Assembly (NCBI GenBank): GCA_000507305.1
Contig: DF239087.1
Location: 152,150 to 216,149, forward strand
DNA from: Breviolum minutum Mf 1.05b.01
Lineage: Eukaryota; Sar; Dinophyceae; Suessiales; Symbiodiniaceae
Direction of reading: 5' to 3'
DNA length: 64,000 nt
In this document: positions 56,423 through 64,000 of the stretch, piece after piece
How the letters are laid out: the number at the start of each line of letters is the position of its first letter
How positions within the stretch are numbered: position 1 is the first letter of the stretch
Program-made: the position numbers and the translations under genes
Notes under the pieces: generated by a model
What the model was told of the DNA's origin: nothing
Seen by the model: only the letters and a program-made list of their open reading frames with translations
Databases searched by the model: none

Positions 56423-59400
56423 AGATTGATTGATTACCTGACTAATTGACTAACTGACTGACTAACTAACCAACTGACTAAGTGACAAACTGACTGATTG
56501 ACTAACTGACTAACTTTCTACCTGACTAATTTTTCGACATCCGAACCTCAAAAAGTGCTCCGAACCCCACATGTTTTGAAGATTTTGACTTCCAAATGTG
56601 CCTTTCGCCACAGCCGCGTGCATTTTTTCAACATCAGCACGTACAAAAGTGCTCCAAACACGTCATGTTTTGTGCATTTTGACTTCAAAATGTGCTTTTC
56701 ACCACAGCGGCGTGCAATTTTTCAACATCAGCACTTACAAAAGTGCTCTTGGAATGCGGTGTTTTGTACATTTTCACTTCCGAATGTGCGTTTCGCCACA
56801 GCGGCGTGCAATTTTTCAACATTCGCACGTAGAAAAATGGTCCAAACACCTCATGTTTTGTACATGTTCACTTCAAAATGTGCTTTTCGCCACAGCGGCG
56901 TGCAATTTTTGATTTATCCTCTCAGCTCCGACCTCCGCACCCGCCGCTTTAACAGGCCTACTTTTCGACTGACCCGACACACGAATCATTGAAAAAACAC
57001 AGCATTTCGTGACTTCTCTAACATTTAGCGCGGATGTATCTTCTTTCACTTGACTTTGACACTATTGCATCTTTTGTCGACTGACTTGACTACTCTACTA
57101 CTGCTTTTCNAATCTATATATATATATATATGTATATACGTATATATATATATACATTTTGTATATATATATATATACGTATATATCTAATATATGGAAG
57201 GATCAGTCATCCCAAATGTAACTTCAAGAGAATACCTGCGAGGGACCCGTGATACTCTCCGGCGAGAGTATAACCCGTTAACTGGGATAAAGACCCCCGA
57301 AAACGAATGGCTGGAAGCCAAGAATTGGTGGTTTGGGTTAATGTTTCAGATTTTCAGGTTCCAGCCGTTAGTTTTTTGGGTGTGTAATCCATTTTGTAGA
57401 AACAAACCGGTATCACTTTTTTGGGGGGAACTCCGGTACTCCGCACTGTTTTTTGGCCTTTGAAAAACTTCACATGCATACCCACAAAAATATGACAAGA
57501 CATGATGCTTTCTATAGCGTGTTCTTTTTGCATAGCTTCTGATTCTAGGTCTTTGCACGCTTCATTTTGAAACTAGGGGTATTTTGTATCTCAAAAAAAC
57601 AAACCCTCGTGGTTTAACATTCCTGAAATCTTCATGTCGCGGCCCGGCTATCATGGTGAAGATCTCGACTCATTCATCAGAAAGGATCGGTTTCGGGGTG
57701 AAAGTATAAACACACTCCCTGGTAACTAACGGCGAGTTTACACCCTGATTCTTTTGACGGTTCAAAGATGAATTTCCTTTTAGGATAGCATTTCCTTCAG
57801 GTGCGAACTGTTAATTTTGGGGTAACAACACTCCAACATCCTCTTTTTTGATGTTTCAACGGCACTTGTTGAAGATTTCCACTTTCCCCAGGAGATGGAC
57901 TTGTTCCACGGAGAGTATCTCCGAAACGCTTCCCTGTGGTTTGGAATTCAATCAGGAAAAAAAACGCCATTAAAGACCACCAGGTGGTTCCAAACCATTA
58001 GCAAAAAAAAATCATTCATTGGAATATCATTTGAGCAAGTAAATGAATGTAAAAAATAGACCCTTAAAAAATAAAAGCAACTTCTAAACATCACCTACTG
58101 TTGATGGAAGAAATCCTGGACCAGTTGAGGCTGGGCTGTTTATTCCATTATTTACCGGGTTTTATACATCCCAGGTGGTTGTTTGGGGTTCTTCCATCAA
58201 CTGTAGCACATGTCCTCCAACAAGATTCAGGCGGCGCACAGGTTTTTTTTCGCGTAAACTCCAATCAATATCGAGAAACGCCTTCCCTAGTTGGTGGTTT
58301 CAACCCCTCTGAAAAAAATGAGTCAAATTGGACTATTTCCTCAGGTACGGTAGGGGTGAACATACAAAATGTTTGAAACCACCATCCAGTTCCCCTTTGG
58401 GCTTGTATTTGGCAGCCATTTTCACTGCCAAGGGCGTTTGGGAAGTTTTTGTTTGGCAGCTCAGATCACGGGAAAATGTTGTGAAGCTTCGGGGGTTTCC
58501 AAGTACCACCGCTGTGACCACCTGTTCATATTGGTGCAAAATCAAGTCATGGAAGAGCTTACCCTTCCGGGAACGAACATACCCCCTGAAAATGGATGGT
58601 TGGAATACAAGCCTTTCTTTTGGGAAACCCTATCTTCAGGTGCGAACTGTTAGTTTCAGGGAGGGTATGTTTGAAAAATGGATTTGTTTTGTACATCTCA
58701 GGGCATCAAGGTTTCTTTGTAAAAAGCTCTAGATTATATAATTTCCTTGATGTGGGAAATTCCATCCAGGTGGTGATTTCAACCCATCTGAAGAATATGC
58801 GCAAGTCAAATTGGATCATTTCCCCAAGGATTGGGGTGAAAATAAAAAATGTTTGAAACCACCTGCTAGTTTATTATTGTTCTTGCAGAACTTTAAGGAT
58901 TATTCACCCCTAGGAAAAAAAATCATCTACCTGACAATTGGATACACAAATGGCCCCTTTGTCCGTACATAAATGGACCTTTGCCCAAAATAGGGGTGAA
59001 AATAAAAAATGTTTGAAACCAGCAGCTACCCCAGGATTTTCGTAAACAACCAACTGTAGAATTCCTAAGTCTCCTGTCTTCTCCCCCACGGACATGAAAA
59101 GGGGGTTGTTTGCAAAATGATGTTGAAACACACCCCGGAAGATTAACAGGGAACATAATTCCCTGGAGGTTTGGTTCAGATCAGTTTCCTTTCTAAATGG
59201 GTGATTTGTAGGTTCCATGTTAATCTTCCAGGGTGTAGCCTCTAGGGAACTATCACGTATCCCACCCTTGGGAAGTTCGGCAAATCATCGACTCAAAAGT
59301 GCTGGCTGGGGAGGGGATATGTGATCGTTCCCAGGAGGGTATGGGCAAATTCAAGGTGAAAAAAAAGGTTGCAAGTCTACCACACTTCAAGCATGACCAC

Positions 59401-62400
59401 ACCATCTTCAGAACATCATGCAGGATCATATAGAAAAAAGGTGCCTTTGAATTCTATGAGTATGATTCATTGAAATGTATGCAATATGTACACGAATACA
59501 ACAGTTGTTTAAATCAAGAATCCTCGATTCATCACTATCATTATAATATCCATCATGAATACTATGATTAACCACAAGTATAATTTAGATTTAGATATAT
59601 TATATATATATATATATATGTATCTAAAAAACAAAACGTACATACATGGGGACCATCATGTCATGAATCTTGGGCAAAACGTGTGTTTACCCCCGAAACA
59701 AAATCCATCGATTGCACGCCCATCTATGGAGCTCACAGCACCCCATCACTCTTGTGCTTCATCTTGTAGCAACGGATCTCCCCTCAACAAATGATTCGGC
59801 ACGACTTTCGCCGCAAGCATCGGTGAAAACTGAGGGATTGAACTGGTTGGTTGCTTTGGATGCTTCAAATTCAAGGGTTTTCAATCCTCACGATGAATAT
59901 ATATAGCCCCTCATGTTTGTCAAACAAGTACCCCCCCCGAAAACTAACATATCTCTTAAAAATAATGGTTGGAAGATGCCTTTCCTGTTGAAATGTAAGT
60001 CCCGAAAACTAGGGGACGTGTTCTTTTTTTCGGGGGGGAGGGTTGGGTTGGTAACCCAAGCAAAAGCATTGTAATTAGAGATTTGTGAAGCCGTCCAGTT
60101 TGCAAAAAGAATAAGTTCAGCAATTGTATGCGAAAGGTTGACAAACAGTCCTTCTCAGAATGTGAAAATGCTTCGATAATAAAATGGGTAGTAGAACTCC
60201 GCTGTAAAAACCTAAGTAAGTAAGTTGGATGTACCACCCACCCAGTAACAGCGGCAAATGAAGGCTTATACTGGTTGTGACGATTGCATCCTGTGTGCGG
60301 GGTAGACCCAACCAATAAGGAAGTAGGGTTTTGATCACTTTACATTTAGAACTTTGGGCAGATTTAGCCTTGAAGAGGTGAGCTGGCGGTTTGTTTTCCT
60401 GTTTAAGGCTTTTCATGCTCCATCTGAATAAACGGCTCCAATTTCCAAACAGAAATATCTATTAGGTGGTTCTTTGAAACAAGCAGTTGAGAAAACTTAA
60501 GCCCATCTAAATGTTCAGATATTTTTTCCCCACATTTTCAGTTGGAAAAATGTCCAAAACAAAATGATCTTTCAGACATTTCTGAAACCACTGCCCCTCA
60601 ATGGTTGTTTCCTGGTTCCCCTTAAGAGGTGGTAACCTACTGCCAATTGGGTGATTCTTTGTCACCGATCCCACCTACTAAGGGAACCAGAAACAACCAT
60701 TGACCTACGGATTGGCACCAAAAAACCACGAAAACCCCAACGAAAAAACCCTAACGCACCTCTCCCCTCTCGAGCAGGTGCAGATGCAAACGCCCAGCAC
60801 TGCTACCTGGGAAAGCGGTGCAAAAGCTAGAAGATAGGCAACGGATTCAGATATAAATGGGATTATTACCCGTATAAGTAAGCTTATGACCCCATGTTAC
60901 CAGATATAAAAAGGGGATATCTATGAATTTATGACCCATATAAGTAGGGTGAAAAAAAAACAATTTGGATGATGAGATGATATGTTCACCAACCTGGATC
61001 TCAAGCCCTGAACTGTTGGGCTTAGAGGTTCTCCACCCGGTTTTTTCCTCCAAACAACCACTGCTGGAAGGATTCTCTTCCCGCATTGTATTGGGTCCAC
61101 AGATCCCCAAAAATGAAGGGAGACATTCGTTCATTTTCAGGGGGGTATATAAATATAATGCTGCAAGTATTCACCCTTTACATCCAAGATGCTGCAAGCA
61201 AGCCGCATGCAGCGATAGGATAGAACGCCTGTCACTTGGGAAGGTCTTGCGGATTCAACCCAGTTGAGGATCCTAAATTATTCCCTCCAACTAAAAAAAG
61301 GTGGTTGGTCAAGCTTGACTTTAAGGATCATGGGACGTATTTGTATATTTACCTACATGAATTGATGATTTTTATGGTGTTTTCATGTAGTCAAAATTCC
61401 ATCCCATACCCCTGGAACATACCCTAGGTATGTTCCAAAATACAAATATGATTCAGGATTTCCGAGAGATAAAGTGTTAGTTGAGGGTCTGGGATATGAT
61501 TTCAGGGTCCGTTGGAGTTTTCAAAAAAAAACATGGTTTAAAGCGGCAAAATCACCTATGTTTTTTTTGGAAAAAAACCTGGTCTAAAAGGATCCTTTTG
61601 TCCATTTCCAGGATTTGCTGGAAGAGAGTCACTGAATCCGCACATGGAATTGTTTGTTGAAATCACAACTCCGCACGAATCGAATTGATGGCTTCATATG
61701 GACGTTGATGGCTTCATATGGATCCGAAAAATGATGCATCCCATATTTAATAGCTGGTATAGCAATCCGTGGACCCCTTCGAACGACCAGATATATAACT
61801 GGGCATATTATACTGATATGTTTTAACCCAAAAAAGCTGGTATGACATGAATCTCCGGTTTTTGCAACTCTCCGGAAGAATTCTTCCTGTACATAAACGC
61901 TGTTCCCTTTGGACATGCGGGTGATAATCTACCCTTCATGGAATAGCTTCCATTGAAGGCCAGTGGAAAAATTGGGGTCCCAAAGCAAGGTGCGGATTTG
62001 CCTGAAACAAACAGGACATATGCAACAACTGACATCAGAATCACTCAGATTTCGGAAGGGTAAGGATTCCCAACATCTCAAACCAACTTGATCCAGTCAT
62101 CTTGCTTACATGACCTACGACAACTTGGCAAAAATTCAGCGTTTGAATACCAAAATTGATAGCGCCCCATGGTTTCAAAGCTGTTTCGTTTCAAACAGAT
62201 ACTGAGCCCGAGGACCATGAAAAAAAACAAATGAGCCACGAAAAAAAAAAACTTATTACTTTCCATTATACTGGTTGATTAATAGGGATCCTTATATTGG
62301 TTTATTATAACCCCTATATAACTGGGTAGTATAATGCCCTATATATATACCCTAACCGACCAGGGTTTTTTTCATTGCTCAAATAAACTTGATTGTTCCT

Positions 62401-63482
62401 ATCAAATACGGAATCCCCAAAAGTTTAAGCCGGTCAGCCAGTGGTTGAATCAGAATATGGCTTACTAGTTCTGAACCTGTATGAGGGGTGATATTTGTGG
62501 GGGGGGTCTCTTTCATCCGGGAGTTTTGTAAATGTAGTATAGTTGTTTGTAGAGTGTTGGCAATGCAATGACACAGCTGGATGATGTTTCATCCCTAAAT
62601 TCCTACTAGTATCTAACGATACCAAAGTCGTGATTGATTTGATTTGGGAAATTCCATCCAGGTGGTGATTTCAACCCATCTGAAAAATATGCTGGTCAAA
62701 TTGGATCATTTCCCCAAGGATCGGGGTGAAAATCAAAATGTTTGAAACCACCATCTAGTTTATTCTTGTTCTTACACAACTTTAAGGATTATTCACCCCT
62801 AGGAACAAAAAATCATCTACCTGGCAATTGGATACAAAAATGGCCCCTTTGTCCGTACATAAATGGACTGTATCTGGCCAAATTATTATATTTCACCAAC
62901 CCAGATTTTCCTGAAAAAGGGAGATTTCCCTTAGATACTAAACCACCATTTGGGGTGAGGTCGTGTGAGGTTGCTATAATTTGACCAGATAAATGGACGT
63001 GTTATCATCTTGTATCTGGCTGTCAAATTTCAGGAGTTGCCCTTCCCCCATCATCTCTCCAGGAGGCCTCTGCAGGTCCTACGGACGCGGTGATCCCAAC
63101 ACCCCGAAACCCGAACAGTTTACCGTATGACCTCTGAAACAAATTGATGCCGGGGGGACGGGACCTTCCCAAAAAAAAGTAAAAAAAACTGTTTGGATAC
63201 ATCTGATGTTTCACATCAAAATGTGCAAAGTCAACGTTGTTGTTTATCTTCGTCGTTTCGAGGCAGAACTTGAACAGCGCTCATCACTAAAAAAGAAATT
63301 TACAGGGCATATGAAGACAATTCCAATTTCCAACCTATTAACCAGGTTTCATCTTTCGTTGTTAGTTTTTCAGGGATCTGTAAAATTTTACCTTGAATAC
63401 TTTGACTTTGACCGATTTTGAGGGTTTGGAATTCGACCTTCCCTCCCCGCATGCAAAAATGATCCAACATTTCCGAAAGTTG
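54787..63482 (-). CDS. Gene U: unrecognised multi-exon gene, 3' part (extends beyond the right edge or starts near it)
   Basis: At least 14 short predicted exons share the minus strand, splice context and in several runs codon phase, including four consecutive phase-0 exons between 61020 and 59829. Visible features are a 57-residue exon (61828-62001) with PCFGTPIFPLAFNGSYSMKG and KPEIHVIPAFL, and a C-terminal exon ending DRDKLEESDAPKS. The stop lies about 0.4 kb upstream of the protease start, same orientation. I do not recognise the family; an oxidoreductase-like fold was considered but cannot be supported. It could also be two genes. Confidence 0.45.
54891..54998. mobile_element. Family B element
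   Basis: ACATTCCCTGAAACTAACAG ... ATGTTAGTTTCAGGAATGT; in the intron just upstream of the gene U terminal exon. Confidence 0.6.
55282..55398. mobile_element. Family A element
   Basis: Ends CTACTGTTGATGGTTCAGAT and ATTTCGGAACCATCAACAGT. Confidence 0.65.
55745..56525. repeat. Degenerate CTGA/CTAA/TTGA tetranucleotide block
   Basis: About 780 bp of ACTGACTGACTAATTGACTA-like sequence with homogeneous sub-blocks CTACCTAC, TAACTAAC and GATTGATT. Variation is mostly substitution in a 4-bp frame, suggesting slippage over a long time. Confidence 0.9.
56550..56925. repeat. 94-bp tandem repeat, four copies
   Basis: The sequence GCGGCGTGCAATTTTTCAAC recurs at about 56617, 56711, 56805 and 56899, a period of 94 bp; units share AAATGTGC(T/G)TTTCGCCACAG. 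Translations resemble a repeat I recall in Symbiodiniaceae gene models (HSGVQF, QRRAIF). Because 94 is not a multiple of three, the frame changes each unit. Confidence 0.85.
57623..57668 (-). CDS. Possible gene U exon
   Basis: Encodes EIFTMIAGPRHEDF. Acceptor GAATGAG|T, GA donor (CAG|GA). Phase does not match the exon to its left in transcription order, and a plus-strand frame competes. Confidence 0.3.
57866..57933 (-). CDS. Gene U exon
   Basis: Encodes GSVSEILSVEQVHLLGKVE then IFN. Acceptor AACCACAG|G, donor AA|GTGCC. Two other frames are open, including one on the plus strand, so the reading is provisional. Confidence 0.4.
58095..58206. mobile_element. Family A element, variant terminus
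   Basis: Ends CTACTGTTGATGGAAGAAAT and GGTTCTTCCATCAACTGTAG. Confidence 0.65.
58288..58388. mobile_element. Family C element
   Basis: CTAGTTGGTGGTTTCAACCC ... GTTTGAAACCACCATCCA. Confidence 0.65.
58522..58557 (-). CDS. Gene U exon next to a family B element
   Basis: Encodes LFHDLILHQYEQ. The acceptor (GGTAAG|C) lies three bases beyond the terminus of a family B element; donor CAG|GTGGTC, phase 0. Frames on the other strand are also open here. Confidence 0.4.
58561..58668. mobile_element. Family B element next to a splice acceptor
   Basis: ACCCTTCCGGGAACGAACAT ... CTGTTAGTTTCAGGGAGGGT. The left tip is three bases from the acceptor of the exon at 58557. Confidence 0.55.
58745..58978. repeat. 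Dispersed composite repeat, copy 1 (contains a family C element)
   Basis: GGGAAATTCCATCCAG, a complete family C element, then TTATTCACCCCTAGGAA and GTCCGTACATAAATGGAC. The same order is found in direct orientation at 62643-62868, so the element was copied as part of a larger unit. Confidence 0.65.
59030..59073 (-). CDS. Gene U exon abutting a half MITE
   Basis: Encodes DLGILQLVVYENPG. Acceptor AAGACAG|G. The donor GGG|GTAGCTGCTGG is the first base of a half copy of family C, so the intron begins exactly at the element. The open frame extends upstream of the chosen acceptor. Confidence 0.45.
59750..59829 (-). CDS. Gene U exon
   Basis: Encodes FSPMLAAKVVPNHLL then RGDPLLQDEAQ. Acceptor ATCCCTCAG|T, donor GA|GTGATG, phase 0 in and 2 out. 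Confidence 0.5.
60151..60201 (-). CDS. Gene U exon
   Basis: Encodes RSSTTHFIIEAFSHSEK. Strong acceptor (GTTTTTACAG|C) and a GA donor (AAG|GA), phase 0. The frame stays open further, so a longer exon is possible. Confidence 0.5.
60369..60398 (-). CDS. Gene U exon (30-nt microexon)
   Basis: Encodes ENKPPAHLFK. Acceptor TTAAACAG|G, donor AAG|GC (non-canonical), phase 0 at both ends. Confidence 0.5.
60994..61020 (-). CDS. Gene U exon (27-nt microexon)
   Basis: Encodes PNSSGLEIQ. Acceptor CCTCTAAG|C, donor CAG|GTTGGT, phase 0 at both ends. Confidence 0.45.
61182..61228 (-). CDS. Gene U exon
   Basis: Encodes VLSYRCMRLACSILD in the frame required by the upstream exon. Acceptor GTGACAG|G, consensus donor GAT|GTAAAG, phase 1 in and 0 out. 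Confidence 0.5.
61828..62001 (-). CDS. Gene U exon, 57 residues
   Basis: The best coding stretch of gene U: KSAPCFGTPIFPLAFNG, SYSMKGRLSPACPKGTAF, MYRKNSSGELQ, KPEIHVIPAFL. A textbook acceptor (GTTTGTTTCAG|G) and a G|GTTAAA donor bound it; phase 1 at both ends. Two cysteines and no membrane segment. Confidence 0.65.
62119..62180 (-). CDS. Gene U exon
   Basis: Encodes FETMGRYQFWYSNAEFLPSC. Acceptor AAACAG|C, donor C|GTAGGT. Phase 1 at the end matches the next exon, giving ...LPSCR-KSAPC. Confidence 0.5.
62255..62385. mobile_element. Family G element (MITE-like)
   Basis: CTTTCCATTATACTGGTTG ... CATTGCTCAAAT, with internal CTATATAACTGGGTAGTATA. Relatives at about 12965-13070, 19470-19580 and 47230-47345. 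Confidence 0.55.
62643..62868. repeat. Dispersed composite repeat, copy 2
   Basis: Closely matches 58745-58978 from GGGAAATTCCATCCAG to GTCCGTACATAAATGGAC, with scattered substitutions and short indels. Confidence 0.65.
63068..63133 (-). CDS. Gene U exon
   Basis: Encodes RSYGKLFGFRGVGITASVG then PAE. Acceptor TTTGTTTCAG|A, donor GAG|GC (non-canonical), phase 0. The frame stays open for 14 more codons. Confidence 0.45.
63392..63482 (-). CDS. Gene U exon
   Basis: Encodes QLSEMLDHFCMRGGKVEF then QTLKIGQSQSIQ. Strong acceptor (AATATTTCAG|C) and consensus donor (AAG|GTAAAA). A plus-strand frame over the same bases is judged its shadow. Confidence 0.55.
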
Positions 63483-63888
63483 CTGAAATATTCGAGTCGT
63501 CATTATGTACAAAGTTGGGAAAATCTGTTTTATTCTATCAATGTAACAGCAAATAAATTCGGTTGCCAATCTTGGGTCACGATATAATTTCTGCAGACGA
63601 TCTACCGAAGTTGTAAGACGACTGGAGGGGACAACTTCGCAAAAAAAAAACTAAAAAAATGTTCGAATTCACCAGACACTAGACATTCTTACGATTTTTT
63701 GCGGGAATTTCCACTTGTAATCCTGGGTGGAAAATGCTTGAAGTCCAGGATTAAACTTCATGGGATTTTTCTGAAGAACTTTCCCACCCAACAAAAAAAA
63801 ACGATCGGGATATACATCGCAATAATTTATCAAAGGAAGTTTAGTGGCAAACTTCCGATATACGAACTTTTGGGTAGCCTGACAGAAA

Positions 63889-64000
63889 TAGTAGTCCTAG
63901 CAGTGGTAGTCGTAGCAGTAGTAGTCGTAGCAGTGGTAGTCCTAGTAGTAGTAGTCCTAGTAGTAGTAGTAGTCCTAGTAGTAGTAGTCCTAGTAGTAGT
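63889..64000. repeat. GTAGTAGTCCTA-type minisatellite at the right edge
   Basis: Units of TAGTAGTCCTAG with CGTAGCAG variants, still running at the window end. Confidence 0.9.

Larger units (their letters stand above)
55400..57622. other. Repeat-dominated stretch in gene U
   Basis: About 2.2 kb made up largely of the tetranucleotide block, the 94-bp tandem array, a TA tract (57115-57190) and a family E-like element. I see no exon in it. Confidence 0.5.

Noticed and set aside
57634..57955. Plus-strand start MSRPGYHGEDLDSFIRK with a second plus exon at 57892
   Set aside because: Splice sites and phase would fit, but the minus strand gives equally good exons (57623-57668, 57866-57933) and no third plus exon was found.
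1..64000. tRNA, rRNA, spliced-leader or 5S genes, CRISPR, tandem plant-type retrotransposons
   Set aside because: No cloverleaf, conserved rRNA core, leader sequence, reverse transcriptase or transposase motif was seen on either strand by eye; short or divergent copies could be missed.

Overview
This window looks like nuclear DNA of a dinoflagellate, most likely a coral-symbiont type (Symbiodiniaceae). Four things support this. Coding sequence is cut into many very short exons in kilobase-scale introns. Many intron ends are non-canonical (GC or GA donors) with the AG|G context at both ends. Short inverted-repeat (MITE-like) elements of at least ten families fill the introns. A 94-bp tandem repeat at 56.5-56.9 kb resembles one I remember from Symbiodiniaceae gene models; that is recall, not a search. 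No prokaryotic or organellar features are seen. Almost every open frame over 60 codons is a repeat or a shadow of a real exon.

Layout. All credible exons lie on the minus strand, so the window reads as a unidirectional tandem array from right to left. (1) 54787-63482 and beyond: 3' part of an unrecognised gene (gene U), ending in a short acidic C-terminal exon. (2) 54406 down to 29168: a complete papain-family (C1A, cathepsin-like) cysteine protease gene of about 18 exons over 25 kb, with signal peptide, I29-type propeptide, the catalytic Gln, Cys, His and Asn, and a stop codon. Codon phase agrees at every proposed junction. (3) 28983 down to 35: a dense series of short exons whose phases agree over long runs. 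I treat it as one long unrecognised gene (gene D), though it could be two or more. The distances between neighbouring genes are only about 0.2-0.4 kb.

Between exons lie inverted-repeat elements (families A-G and K below), many (TA)n tracts, long CAT/GAT triplet arrays, a 7-bp minisatellite of about 490 bp, AATC- and AAAC-type tetramers, a degenerate CTGA/CTAA block of about 780 bp, the 94-bp tandem array, and a GTAGTAGTCCTA-type minisatellite at the right edge. In at least three places an element terminus coincides with, or lies within a few bases of, a predicted splice site, which suggests introner-like behaviour.

Working together: only the protease has a clear function. It should be a secreted or lysosomal zymogen processed by removal of its propeptide. 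Genes D and U cannot be assigned from sequence reading alone. Exon borders were derived by hand from frame, splice dinucleotides and phase, and transcript data could shift individual borders.
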